Assembly (NCBI GenBank): GCA_964017195.1
Contig: OZ024897.1
Coordinates: forward strand, 38,234,836 to 38,298,835
Length of the DNA: 64,000 nt
From: Siderastrea radians
Taxonomy: Eukaryota > Cnidaria > Anthozoa > Scleractinia > Rhizangiidae
Direction of reading: 5' to 3'
In this document: positions 11,301 through 23,135 of the stretch, in pieces
Numbering within the stretch: position 1 is the first letter of the stretch
How the letters are laid out: each line of letters opens with the position of its first letter
Notes under the pieces: generated by a model
The model's database searches: none
What the model saw: the letters and a program-made list of their open reading frames with translations, nothing else
What the model was told of the DNA's origin: nothing
Translations under genes and position numbers: made by a program

Positions 11301-14300
11301 TCCACTCAAAGGGAAGCCGTTTTTGCAAAATATAAAGCTGAAGGACCAGTTGAGGTGCGGATTCCAAGAAGGCTTGGAGAAGTCTTAGCATGCTTATGTC
11401 GCGCCATTCGCCCAGGAAAGCGGCAAATTCCAGAATGCTCGCGTTCTTTTTGCGTGCCTTCCAACCACTTTTGACGACGTTCCAGTACCTACAAAACAAA
11501 TAAAACAGCAACGAGTAGCTCAAAAGTCTAAGAGACAAAAACAAAGTATCTCAATTTGCATCAGTCTTAGCACACGCACACCACAATAAACAAATCAGAA
11601 CTCAAATAATAATAATAATAATTTAATGCTTATTCGGCGCAAATTAACACAGGATATGATCAAATGCGCCTTACATCAAATTAATTAAAACCCAAAAAAT
11701 TTGCAATAGAAATATATAAGAATACAGTTAAAAACCTCCCAGAATAAAAATCAAAAACTTAGGATTAAAATTAAAACTAAATCTAAAACTAAAATTCGTA
11801 AAACTCAAAGGCAAAAACATCCAACCTGTGCTACATACAACTGGTGTAAAGCGCAGGGAAACGTGCGTGAGGCAATTTCTGGTTGGTTTTAGTGTTGCTC
11901 GTCACTGGTTGAGATTTAAGCACGTTTGTTGATTGCCTAGAGCGCTTTGTACGCTAACAATTACGGAGCCCCGAAAACAGACATGAAACCAGGGCAAACA
12001 TTTTACAGTCAATCGACAACGTTCTGCTTGACATGTACATTATCGCCATTGGAATTAAAAAGAAAATTATAAATTTTAATTTTTGAGTTGTGAATGCAAG
12101 TGTAAATTTTTTCTCTTCTTCCTTGTTTTTAAAATTTATTGTATATATGTGAATTTTTGTACTTTATGTTAACTAGCTTTTATAGTTTTCACAATTAAGT
12201 TTTTATAGATTTTTAATTTTTACTCTTTTTAGATGCACGTACGTATTTTGAACGAGCTTTTCAGCGCAAAGACGTTACGTGGATAAATTAAAGGAGCTAC
12301 GTCACGGATAACGCAACTTGAAAAAGCTGGCAAGTTTTTTCAAGTTTGTCATTCGTAATCCGTCTTAATCTCCCTCAGTCGTAACCCTCCTTGTTTAGTT
12401 TTGGTTAATTATTACTTCTTTGGCATTTTTCTAACCTAGGAAACTATTATTTTGAGGTTTCCGTTAATGAGAAAATAATTTTGTCAGATCAGAAAAATGA
12501 ATGAAAACGCCGTGACATAGTTCCTTTAACAATTGATTAATTGATCGCCATATTTAAATACGACGTCTTTTACGACAAACGTCTGGTGGAACGGTTGGAT
12601 TTTTTAAAACCACACCACCTAACATTTGAGCGGCTGATACTTGACTGTAAGACACATTGTATTTCCAAGAAATGGATTTGAATGACATCGGCATTACCAT
12701 GGCAACACACCAATGACGTCATGCATCTTAATATTTCCAATAGCCCAATTTCGATATATTAAAATTCAACTTAAAACAATAGACATCACTACGAGGCTTA
12801 GGGGAATAATGTAAGGATTTATATGGGTTCAGTTCCCCAAGCCTCGAAATGATGCCTAATGTTTAAGACTGAATTTTAATATATCGAAATTGGGCTATTT
12901 TCTCGACAACTAGAAATAAACTTTTGAAAGACCTGATGTTCCTTGTAGGCCACATGTAGGTATTTCCGTAACGTCTTTGTTACGGAAGCTGTTCTTCTAA
13001 AACTAGTTTGAAGTCGATGGATTTCTTAACTTGTGCTACAGCGTCCCCGGGACGCATAAAGGGCAAATAAAGCATCAGTCGTATTATTTCAGCTGATTTC
13101 TGTAAACATGTTTTTCTCTCCTGTCTGTGGTCAGGATATTTATGAGCCATTGTCGGAATGCACGTTACAAAGACCTACATGTGACCACACGCGACCTACA
13201 TGTGACTCAATGTCACCACAAGGTCGTTTAGGAAAGTTTAGGACATATGGAAATACGTTAAATTGGCGACGACAAGCCAAGGCCTGTTTCAAAAGTCGTG
13301 CTACCGCCGTGCCGAACTGACTGATTGATCGAATTAAATTCGACTTTAGCACGACAGTAGCACGACGTTTGAAACGGGCCTAACTAACCTTTTTGAAAAG
13401 TTTGCTCAATGTGTAGTAATTGTGTGAAGTGTCTCGCCCTAACGAGGCGTTCAAATGTTCGGTGGTGTGGTCTCAACAAAATCCAGGCGCGCCACCTTAA
13501 ATGTCGCTGACGTTTTCTAACAAATACAAGTTGCCATGTGTTAACTTGTTTTGCCAACTCCATGTTGTTACCACATGTACACGTCATGTTGTATTGGCTA
13601 ACACGAGTCTTCAAACCTAAGTTTGCTGCGTCGTAAAGGCGTCTTCCACGATGACGAATTTTGCATTGCAGGTGTGCTAGTTACACCATTTTAATTTGCC
13701 TCCGCGCCCCTGGTGTTTTAAATGCGTTGCAGCCTAAACTCCTTGTATTTTCTCGAAACGCGGTGACTACGCCACGGACTCGCGTTTTTTAAAAGCGGTT
13801 TACGCTGCAGTCTGATGAGCAACTCAGGTAATAGATCAGGTTATTATGAAAATCATAGCTCAGTTGTCGGTGGGGTGTAATGAGCTATCAAGCATGGCAG
13901 CAAATTCAATTGTCAACAACCGCCAGAGTGGATTTTTTTGATAAATGAAAACAAAATAATGGCTAGCTATAAGCACATTTTCGAAGGAGCAACAACGTTG
14001 TCTCTTAGATCACTATCTTGGCTTCCTTAATTAATCGCTTCAAATAGTGTTTTTAACTCCGTTCTCGATCAATATATCAATAGGGCTGCAATTATCAAAA
14101 GAAAAAGCTTTACATGAAGAACAAAGGGCTTAGCTCCTCAAGCGAACAAGTACAAAAGCTGTACTTAACAATAACCATTGTTAATAAAAATGGCTCGCAG
14201 TCAGAGGCAAAACCGAAGAAAGAATGGAAAATACGTTGGAAAACACATTGGTACGACAGCACGTTCTTAGCGAATTTCCACTCCTTTGAAAGGGGTCCCA

Positions 14301-16463
14301 AAACGTTTTTATCTGAGACCGACGGAATTTTTGTGTAAACTGGCGCCTCAAGATTTGTTCCTTAGGTTTGTTGGGCAGCACTAAAGAAATCTTATAAATA
14401 AATGATGTTGAGCAGATGAACAGAACCGAAATTGTTATAGAAAATAAGTAACTTTATGATTGTAGCGGTTAGTGTTTGGGAAAAACGACGCGCAAAATAA
14501 CAATGAAAGAAAGATAAACAGGAAAATATGAAATGACAAAGTAATAAAAAATTAGAGTACCGTGCGCATGAAACCAGACTAACATTAATCTGTCAAAACA
14601 AATCAAGAAAGAAGCAAATTTGCATTTAAACCAACTGACAGCAAGTCATTTTTAGCCTTTTTTTCTGGTATATCACTTCCATGCAAGTTAATTCTTGAAT
14701 CAACTGACTAATTTATACACTGCCAACGAGCGAAGAAACATGCTCATAGCAACGACAGAAACTGAAACCGTGCGTGTATATTCCTGCGATAGAAGGACAA
14801 AACAGCAGTTCTGAATATTCATGTTGACCTCCTGCAGTAAGCCTAATGATATATTTGTGTGTGATAAGCAAGATCAAGAAATCTTTTTCAAAGCACACGA
14901 TCCATAAAACATACTTTCGTGTCGCGGGCAATAGGCGATCATTTCGATGAGCAGTCTAGTTTAAGCGTAAGTAGTTTGCGTTGTATTGATGGGAAAAAAG
15001 GAAAAGTGTTTGTTAAAGTCGATGTCAGACACTAGTGTAGTTTTGCTAGCTCAAACTGAGTTCATTACAATCCGCCACGACACTAATTCGAATAATTTAC
15101 CGCGTGGTGCCAACAGGTCTTCAGAATATAAGCGTGTCGCGGGAACGCAGGCAACACTAGAAATGTTCATAATTTCCACTTGGATGTGAAGTTCCAAGTG
15201 AATAAACAACAGCTTTAATGAATTTTGTACGGTACCTATGAGTCGAGCAAACCGTGCGTAACGATCAATTATTATAGTTATGGATAAAGAGAGCATTTTT
15301 TGTTTGGCAGGCGAAAGAAAACGCACCGACTAAAAAATCTGTTGAACGAGCAAGGTTATCTTTTAATCACTCCCTTTTTAACGTGAGTGTGGGGAATACG
15401 TTTTACTGAATTCCAGTGAAGTTTGTCTTAGACAAACAACGCTATACAAAACCAATCTTTTTCTACAAATAAGCATACATTGTCCGGCTAACGCGAAAAA
15501 GCTAATTTAAGTCAGTTTTGATTACGAGAGTTCACATGGCTTCCAAAATCGTATTACTGTAGCGAGATGCTGGGTGTAAATTAATGGCTTTTTTTATCCG
15601 TTCGGGGAAAATGCAAATTGACAAAAAATTTTCGCATCAACGTTTTGCGATGTAATCTTGACGTAGCACATTTCTGTTACAATATTGATCTCCAAAGACG
15701 ATACATATCTTATAGTCTTCGACACGGTCCAATTTCTAAAGTCAGTTCGTCATTAAGTCCCTTTGCGAAGTAAAGGCTTAGAGTAGTAAGGAATGTACTA
15801 ATTGCCTTGGCATATTGATCATCGCTTTCCCTGTAATTAAGAGCGAGCCGAAAGCGCGAACAACGCTTTAAGTGATTCCGGATATTTTCTAACAACGAGA
15901 ACGGACAAGATGTAAAATTAGTTTCCGATGCAAGGAAATGGATCAGGAAAACAAATCGATAGTTTCTCTTGCCCCCGAAACCCTGTATGATTGAAGGTGA
16001 TAAATGTGAATGAAACGTGGCTTGCAATTTTAATATTCAAAACACGCTTCTTATAGGCTTACCTCCAAACGGGTCCCAGTTGAAGGAGATGTAAAACATA
16101 CGTGAAACAAGACTGCCTTTTGCCATCTTCCAAAAGCCATTTTACCGAGAACAATTGCATGGCAAATGAAGCCAAAGTCAAGAAACTCAGCGTAAGACCG
16201 AACCACCAAAAATTACTCTCCCTGTAATACCTAACACTTACAAGTAAATCCGTCAAAACGTCCGCTAGAAATGTTATAACCGACACAAATGTCCACAAGT
16301 CGTCGGCGAAATGCGTTCTACGTCCTTCGAAGGGATTTCTCAAGTCCACTTGTTGCGGGGCTGTTGCCCCGTTCTGTTCTTCCGTTCCGTCGTGGGATAG
16401 TTTATTTGGGGCAGTACCATTGCCGTTTGTAGAAAACCTCGCTGTTTCTTCTTCGCCCTCCAT
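8365..16463 (-). CDS. XK-related protein 1 (long-tailed XKR scramblase-like)
   Basis: Two coding exons: exon 1 16463-16063 (ATG at 16463, ends TGGAG|GTAAGC) and exon 2 11488-8365 (acceptor TTTTGTAG). Joined they give 1174 residues in frame with the intron in phase 2. Exon 1 has two membrane segments (FADDLWTFVSVITFLADVLTD; WWFGLTLSFLTLASFAMQLF) and ends in LGPVWR. Exon 2 continues with the XKR core (WRDISMLRLLQAFLESAPQL, several more membrane segments, YYRFYHPSLPVQG) to about residue 385. A CCCCC cluster near residue 412 could be palmitoylated. The tail is about 790 residues, acidic/serine-rich with basic blocks, making the protein roughly twice the usual XKR length (400-650). It holds DEPD near residue 710, a possible caspase site, and ends in GVYV, a possible class II PDZ ligand. 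The XK/CED-8 family (PF09815) includes caspase-activated phospholipid scramblases of the plasma membrane. Scrambling activity here is inferred. Confidence 0.9.
11606..11820 (-). repeat. LINE 3'-tail fragment in XKR1 intron
   Basis: An (AAT)n tract is followed by GATATGATCAAATGCGCCTTACA, very like the 3' end of the LINE at 3257-3330 (TATGATCAAGAGCGCATTACA). No coding part remains. It sits just upstream of exon 2 of XKR gene 1. Confidence 0.65.
12739..12899. repeat. Hairpin MITE, nearly a full palindrome
   Basis: AATAGCCCAATTTCGATATA at the left and its complement at the right (…TATATCGAAATTGGGCTATT), with inner arms GAGGCTTAGGGGAA / TTCCCCAAGCCTC also pairing. The 161-bp unit would fold into one long stem. 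It lies in the XKR1 intron. Confidence 0.9.
13280..13381. repeat. Short inverted-repeat element
   Basis: GGCCTGTTTCAAAAGTCGTG at the left matches the complement of CACGACGTTTGAAACGGGCC at the right with one or two mismatches, about 100 bp overall. Inside the XKR1 intron. Confidence 0.85.
13382..16062. other. XKR1 intron, remainder
   Basis: Noncoding. I see no gene, no clear repeat pair and no conserved coding exon in this part of the intron. Confidence 0.5.
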
Positions 16464-17103
16464 TATTACCGCTCTACGCGCTTTTGCGATAAAATTTTTT
16501 AACGGTGATTCTTGGCTAGAGTCAAAATCGGTCAGCGGTTTTTCAATATAACCAACAGGTGTGCATGTTTACGGGTTCAAGTGTCACTAAATAAATACTG
16601 TATATGGTAGGAGCTGGAGTAACTTACTATTCCAACTCCTACATAGTTCAGATGAGTAGAATTAAAGTATAGAACTAATTATCTGTATTATGCATTTGTA
16701 TAGTAATCCTCCTGTCAGCGGTTTCCCACTTTGTCTGTTTGAAGCTGCGTGAGATCAAGTACCCGAGAGTGTAGCATGATTCTCAGTTTCTTTTGATTAC
16801 TTTTGTACGTATTGATGTCTCAAAAGTGAACCATGGCCAGTGATTGGTTACAATTTCGCGCCGTTTTTGTTAGGCTCCTCACGCTCAAAACAAAAAGTTC
16901 AAACGTTCTCTTCAAAGAGCGGCCAGAACTGTAAATTACATTGTTGTTTGAAAGGTAGAATCCACATTATGGTAAAGCCAAGGTTATACGAGGATTAAAA
17001 CGTTTTTGCATTTGTTTTAACAATTTGTTTTTTGAAATTATGAATATATGAAATTCATATATTTGAACTGCGAGGATCTTCTTTACATTTAATTTGTTTT
17101 TTT
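16464..17103. promoter_or_regulatory. Upstream region of XKR gene 1
   Basis: Contains the 5' UTR and presumably the promoter of the minus-strand XKR gene. I do not see a clear TATA box or other named element, so the extent is only positional. Confidence 0.3.
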
Positions 17104-17835
17104 GTCGTAGCACAGGCTTACCATCCTCTGTTTGTGTGGTGGGCTGTGCATTTAAAATGGCTGTGTCGGTTTATCAAATTAGCAAAACTAAAGCCGAAAT
17201 TTAGGAGTTTTAAAACTGAGGAAAATGAAATAAAATCTCATAAAATTGCTGCCATGGTGTTTTGATTTGTGTTTCTGTGTTTATTTTGGCGATTTAAGGC
17301 TCGCGAAAGCGATGTTTTCAAGATAACGGTCGGACTCGCTCAAAAGTAGAGAAAGAGAACAAGGCATGCAACTAGGTGACCCGCAAATTACACTACCCAG
17401 TTGAACATTTCGCCAAAAAAGTCGTATTTGCCCGATTCACTCACACAAAAAAATCTTAGCCCTCGAAAGAATAGTCTTCGAACAAAATTTTGGCCAAATT
17501 TGGGTTAGATTCGATCGCGGATAGACCTTTAGAATTGAGCCTAGACTTTTGAATACGACCGTCAATTTGCTTTCTCCCTATGATCTGCAAGAAATCCGAA
17601 CTCAAAGGAATTCGAAGAATGCATTTTTCCGTTAAGATTTAAATTCGCGGGCGACAAACTGCCGTCCCTGGCCTCCCTACGCGAAACTTTTGGTCCGTGA
17701 CAAAATCTTTTCTGTGGTCACCCAAGTGGCGAGTTTGACCGACAAAGGAACCCAGTTGAAAGACACGCGATTTTTTAAATTTTCCCTGTGTGTGGACTGA
17801 GGGTCGCTGGGCGCAAAAATTCAAAACAAAACAAA

Positions 17836-17908
17836 ATGGAAGACGCGGACTCAGGCCAGCCTAAGGTCAAGAAGAAAAAGACCGAAAAGGGAAATGAAAA
17901 CGGTGGTG
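17836..17908 (+). CDS. Leader exon in left TIR
   Basis: ATG in a good context (ACAAAATGG), 24 codons beginning MEDADSGQPKVKKKK, then GGTGGTG|GTACC, a plausible phase-1 donor. The mirrored copy in the right arm keeps the start, the frame and the donor. It could splice to the interior ORF, but I cannot identify the matching acceptor with confidence. Confidence 0.4.
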
Positions 17909-18502
17909 GTACCACAAAAATTCAAGTACTTAGAATTCTTACATTTGTGGGGGAAGAAGACTGATTTTTTCAGGGTAAAGAATTCTGTGAGATGAAAATA
18001 CATTTTCGAGCTTCTACTACTTTGAACAGGAATCTACTCAACAATTCATTACCATGCCATTGATTACTTTCAGTATTATTTCCTAAACCTAGCCACAGAC
18101 AAAATCCAAAAAGTTGAGTTATGGATCCCCTACTTTTTCAGCAGTTCGTTTTAATCAAATGTTTTCGTTGAAAAAAAAAATTCAATGTTCATTAATCACC
18201 TTTGCTGTTTTGGTCAAAGACCCTAAGGGCGCTGTTACAAAAAGCAATTTTTCTTCCAACTTGTCTCTCAATTTTAAAAGTTTCACCAAAATTTGGGAGT
18301 CTGACAAGATGTACGAATCATTGCCTAGCATAGAACGGCAAATATGTTATTTTACAGTAACTCAGAATAAAGAAAATGTACGAAACCTTACAGTGTAACA
18401 TTTGAATCCTTGGTAATGCGGCTAGTGAAACATTCGAAAGCCAATCAAAAGTCAAGTTGAAAACCGAGTCACATTGGGGACGGCAACACTGACAGCAACA
18501 AG

Positions 18503-19621
18503 ATGGCAGAAGCAGCAAAGATAGCGAGACGCTCAGCTAAAGGGAAATTCACAAGAAAAAGAAGCGATTTCTTAAACTCTGTTCGAGACAGAAACAGTAT
18601 CGCAACTATAGAGAAAGCCTATGATCAATTGGAAGACGCTATGAAAGACCTTGAAGGTAAACATGAGCAATTCACATCGTTTCTAAACGACGAAGAATTC
18701 GATGCAGCTGAAAATTGGATGAGTGAGCTGCAAACATTATACAGAGATGCAACAAATCTGAAAAATGAATACATGGATAATATACAATTTGATGAATCTA
18801 ACGCGCGCGCTACACGTGAGCGCGAGGAACTAGAAAATCAACAAAGAGAGCAAAATGAAAAATTGAAAGAAAACATTCTAATAAAGAGATCCGGCGCGCG
18901 CACTCTTTTTGATGCTATATTTAGCAATGCGACGCACATTCTAGAAACTGAGAATGCTGCAACTTCTCTCATGAAGAAAGTACTCGCACAACTCGAAGAA
19001 GCATTTATTGAATGCAAGTTAAGGAATGAACAATATCTAGAGTTAATAGGCAAGGAAATGATGGAACAAGAACTGCTATGGATTTCAAATGTCCAGGTTC
19101 TGTACAGTCAAATATTTGAAATATTTGAAACCCGAATCAGTGAAAAGGAAGAAAGCAAACTCAGCGAAACAACCCTATGCAACAGTAATTCACCGGGAAC
19201 CGCCAATAATGTACATTTAGAGAAGATCAAAAGACCGCACTTTGAAGGCGATATAAGAGAGTACCCTCAGTTTAAGCGAGATTTTCAAACGCAAGTAATG
19301 CCAGGTCTTACTAAGCTCACAGCCCCGTACACGTTACGTACTTGTCTTGACAAAGAAGCTCTAGCACAGGTTAAATCAGTTGATGATGATATCGAAGAAA
19401 TGTGGGCCCGTTTAGATGAAAAGTTCGGAGACCCAAATGTCACTTTGCCGTTTTCTATGGAACAGTGCGTGACAACAGGTCTCCTTGCTATATCTTCAGT
19501 TCGCGGGAAAAAAGACGCGATAGTCAGCAAATTTTGTGGGCTGAGCTGTGGTGAGCTGATCAATGAAGCTGCGTTTCAAGCTGATGTTCGGTTTATGATG
19601 TTCAATTCAATGCTAGTTTAA
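18503..19621 (+). CDS. Coiled-coil protein with truncated BEL/Pao Gag-like domain
   Basis: A 372-residue ORF between the two TIRs. Residues 1-25 are basic (ARRSAKGKFTRKRS). Residues about 30-220 are Glu/Lys/Gln-rich and helical, consistent with coiled coil. From about 238 comes a segment typical of DUF1759-type Gag proteins of BEL/Pao retrotransposons: KIKRPHFEGDIREYPQFKRD, then an LRTCLDK stretch and MWARLDEKFGDP. The family normally continues past GDP for another hundred residues or more; here the match stops near residue 314 and 58 unrelated residues follow. No protease, RT or integrase is present. It looks like captured or co-opted gag sequence. Its ATG at 18503 is the first in frame. Function unknown. 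Confidence 0.7.
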   Translation: MAEAAKIARRSAKGKFTRKRSDFLNSVRDRNSIATIEKAYDQLEDAMKDLEGKHEQFTSFLNDEEFDAAENWMSELQTLYRDATNLKNEYMDNIQFDESNARATREREELENQQREQNEKLKENILIKRSGARTLFDAIFSNATHILETENAATSLMKKVLAQLEEAFIECKLRNEQYLELIGKEMMEQELLWISNVQVLYSQIFEIFETRISEKEESKLSETTLCNSNSPGTANNVHLEKIKRPHFEGDIREYPQFKRDFQTQVMPGLTKLTAPYTLRTCLDKEALAQVKSVDDDIEEMWARLDEKFGDPNVTLPFSMEQCVTTGLLAISSVRGKKDAIVSKFCGLSCGELINEAAFQADVRFMMFNSMLV

Positions 19622-19820
19622 CCTCCAAAATCTCATCGGAGGAAATTTGTTCTCCGGATTTTAACTCATAATTCTGTGTTAACCTTTCATGAAAACGGAA
19701 AAATGCAAGCCAGTTAAACGTAACTAAACGATTACGCATGATCTTAATAGCTGCTGTTGTTTGCCAATGGTAAATGGCACACACACATATGATAAAGAAG
19801 AAAAAACAATTCAACATACC

Positions 19821-19893
19821 ACCACCGTTTTTCATTTCCCTTTTCGGTCTTTTTCTTCTTGACCTTAGGCTGGCCTGAGTCCGCGTCTTCCAT
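19821..19893 (-). CDS. Leader exon in right TIR
   Basis: Mirror copy of the left leader: ATG at 19893, the same Lys-rich start, and a GGTGGTG|GTATG donor-like end on the minus strand. Reading on the minus strand it points into the interior, where I see no ORF on that strand. Confidence 0.35.
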
Positions 19894-20944
19894 TTTGTTT
19901 TGTTTTGAATTTTTGCACCCAGCGACCCTCAGTCTACGTGCAGGGGGAATTTATAAAATCGCGTGTCTTTCAACTGGGTTCCTTTGTCGGTCAAACTCGC
20001 CACTTGGGTGACCACAGAGAAGATTTTGCCACGGACTAAAAGTTTCGCGTGGGGAGGCCAGGGACGGCAGTTTGTCGCCCGCGAATTCAAATTTTAACGG
20101 AAAAATGCATTCTTCGAATTCCTTTGAGTTCGGATTTCTTGCAGATCATAGGGAGAAAGCAAATTGACGGTCGTATTCAAAAGTCTAGGCTCGATTCTAA
20201 AGGTCTATCCGCGATCGAATCTAACCCAAATTTGGCCAAAATTTTGTTCGAAGGCTCTTCTTTGGAGGGCTAAGATTTTTTTGTGTGAGTGAATCGGGCA
20301 AATACGACTTTTTTAGCGAAATGTTCAACTGGGTGGTGTAATTTGCGGGTCACCTAGTTGCATGCCTTGTTCTCTTTCTCTACTTTTGAGCGAGTCTGAC
20401 CGTTATTTTGAAAACATCGCTTTCGCGAGCCTTAAATCGTCAAAATAAACACAGAAACACAAATCAAAACACCATGGCAGCAATTTTATGAGTTTTTTTT
20501 TTATTTTCCTCAGTTTTAAAACTCTTAAATTTCGGCTTTAGTTTTGCTAATTTGATAAACCGACACAGCCATTATAAATGCACAGCCCACCACACAAACA
20601 GAGGATGGTAAGCCTGTGGTCGTAGTGTTGTTGTGCGCGCGTTAATTCTCTCCTGGGGCAGGGAAGAAGAGAGACCCTGGGAACGAGGTTGACGCTAATT
20701 CTCAATCATGTTTTTGAAAAAGTTTTCAACAAAAAGCTTGTCGAGTTTGCGTTAATATTTTACCTGTTTTGTCGACGTCTGGAACCCAAGAAAACAACAT
20801 AGAGATACTATTTCGAAATTATTTATGTCAAGAACTGATTTGTGGGGAGGAAAGTCCATATTTTGCTAATTTCTCTTCCAAACAAAGATTTGCCTACCCA
20901 TACAAAACTTAACGACTTGTAAGAATTCACCACTAACATTTTGC

Positions 20945-21605
20945 GATTTATTTTTGAGACGGCAATACCCCCCACGTTATACTGATGACGTTGGAAGAAA
21001 ATTATTTTATTATATGGCTGAACTGGTCCGGGCTGAAAAGGAGCTTTCTGATTGGTTCCCTGAGCGGTCCGAATTTTCCTAAACGGACCGCTAAGATGGA
21101 CCGCTCACGAAAAGATTTCACTAAATCGTGTTTTGGAAACACTTTAGGAGAGAGAACAGTTTTGTATTAAGTCGAAACCTTGTTCTTGCTTTCTTGCCTA
21201 TAATTTTGGCAAAAACCTCTGCGAAAATGACATTATGAAAATCGTTTTTTCCCTTCTTTCGTCTTTGTAGCGCGCACTTACTAATAGAAATACGCTTTGC
21301 TGTTCGCAAATTTGTAAGGAGACATAATAATAAATCCTTTATTGACCTAGCTTGTTCGGTCCGTATTGGGAAAATATTGGTCTTGTTCTTTTTTTGGAAG
21401 CCTTTGGCTCGGTCCATGAACTTCCAAAAAAAGGAACTCGACCAATATTTTCCCAAATACGGACATCACGCTAGTTCAATAACATATATACATATTCTCC
21501 GTATCACAGGGCTCCGTCCGGCTTCGCGACTCCACTCAATACGGAATTTATTTTCTTCCAACTAGCCTGGTGAATATAATGTGGCATTGCCGTCTCAAAA
21601 TCGCA
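20945..21605. repeat. TIR element with internal hairpin
   Basis: Ends match as inverted repeats: TTTTGAGACGGCAAT near 20953 and ATTGCCGTCTCAAAA ending near 21600. Inside, 21345-21475 forms its own hairpin: CGGTCCGTATTGGGAAAATA and its near complement TATTTTCCCAAATACGGAC. No coding content recognised. Confidence 0.75.
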
Positions 21606-22178
21606 ATCAGTTTATAAGATTGGTGGGAAAAAAGGTGTCCAATTTCCCTGTTTGCCGCCCTGCCCTTTTCCCGCTTACAGTTTGTCCGTACTGCTTTCGG
21701 CTACTCTCCTGTGCAACCGTTGATTATTTGGCTAGTCTAGATAGTCACGCGCGCAAATAACGAGGTTAAGGCTCTCTAGCCGTGATGGGAAAAGGTGATC
21801 CCCGTTCAAACTCCCCTGTTCTCGGGAAGGAAAGAGGCTGACAGAACGATCTGATAGAACGGGGAAGATCGAGCCTGAAGGTCGAGAGTAGGACTCACGT
21901 AACTGTTTTCTATTTTTTCCTTTTTCTCTTTTTTCTTGGTATAAATTTATATGGCGCTCCTTCCTGTATTTGCGGACTCATGAAATGGCTGGACAGCGGA
22001 CTTAACGTCTGATCAAACATGGAAGTATCTCCTCTTTTCATCCTGCCCAATGATTTCTGTTAGTCGTAACTAAACTTCACCAGGGCTAGGAAAGCTAGTC
22101 AGAGAGTGTTGAAGGTTGTTTCTGTCGTAACGGAAATGTTGGGTAAGATTCAAAGAAAACTTCCAACCTCAGTCGGTG
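21606..22178. other. Intergenic, nothing recognised
   Basis: No gene or clear repeat pair seen. Confidence 0.4.
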
Positions 22179-22424
22179 GAAGTGTGATCGTCTGGGTGAG
22201 TGTAGCCCTGAGAAGGACTGTTTGTGATGACATTGGGTGACGTTTCGACAACCTGAGCGAAAGTCTTCATCAGAGTCAAGTCAAATCAAGTCAAGTGAGG
22301 GAAGTCATCATCACACGACTCTGATGATGGTGGGGGGTTTCGCTCAAGTTGTCAAAACATCAGTCAATTTCATCACAAACAGTCCTTCTCTGGACTGCAC
22401 TCGCCTGGACGATCATACTTCACC
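22179..22424. repeat. Inverted-repeat MITE
   Basis: Left end AAGTGTGATCGTCTGGGTGA with GAAGGACTGTTTGTGATGA pairs with the right end TCATCACAAACAGTCCTTC and CCTGGACGATCATACTT. A half copy of the right arm lies at 23925-24002, so this is a family member. Confidence 0.85.
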
Positions 22425-22734
22425 AACGTATAATATGACTCCTGGGTTCAAACCATTTACAAAACTTTCTATGGCTGTTTGATCGGCCTTGCATTTTCTT
22501 TAACATGTGAGACTTGGTTTACTAAGTTCATTGCTGACCCTGATCTACAAAAAGATCAGGTCAAAAATTGTTCCTATTTGTTCAAGTTATTCTTGCATCA
22601 GTAATTTTTCACTTGGAGGCTTGGGTGCATCAGTTACAAAAAACTTCGAGTAGCAACCCGCTAGATTGCGAGGTATAGTGGTTGTCCATAAAAAAAAGGT
22701 GCGGCAGTGGACTCAAGTCACTGTGGTTTGACAG

Positions 22735-22880
22735 AAAAAAAGGAATTCGGTTCCATGGACAAGTTATCGCTTGGGAAGGAGGAGAAAAAAAAATATTAGG
22801 GAGACCCGAGGCACCATGGACAAGTTATCGCTTAGAAATGAGGTGGAAAAAGTAAACATTAGGTACCCGTGGTGCGTTCA
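22735..22880. repeat. Two-copy ~65-bp tandem repeat
   Basis: CCATGGACAAGTTATCGCTT occurs at about 22753 and 22814, each followed by a GA-rich stretch and ATTAGG. Confidence 0.7.
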
Positions 22881-23135
22881 ATGGACTTAATCCTTGTCAA
22901 AGGTGAAGTTGTAAGTGGTTTGAACTCAGGAGTCACACCATAAGTCTTTGAAGTATGATCGGAACTTTGTACTACCTGCACCTCACAAACGACTCCGTTG
23001 ACGACATCAACACTGAAGACAGAATAATTATACTAAAAATAGATCAACGACCATTTGATTGACAACAGAAGGATCAAATGAAAGGAAGTCATCACTTTTC
23101 ACAGTAATCGCAGCCAATAACAACCAATTACATAG

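Larger units (their letters stand above)
17111..20618. mobile_element. Long-TIR DNA transposon carrying a Gag-like ORF
   Basis: A 3508-bp element with terminal inverted repeats of 801 bp (17111-17911 and 19818-20618), few mismatches by eye, starting CACAGGCTTACCATCCTCTG. A 7-bp direct repeat GTCGTAG flanks it (17104-17110 and 20619-20625), which marks both ends. Each arm holds an ATG followed by a Lys-rich leader (MEDADSGQPKVKKKK) and a GGTGGTG|GTA donor. The interior carries one ORF, described separately, and no recognisable transposase. Arm length recalls Mutator-like elements, but their 9-bp duplication is not seen. The superfamily is unassigned. The two starts (17836 plus, 19893 minus) are exactly symmetric about the centre, so no net indel separates the arms. 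Confidence 0.9.
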
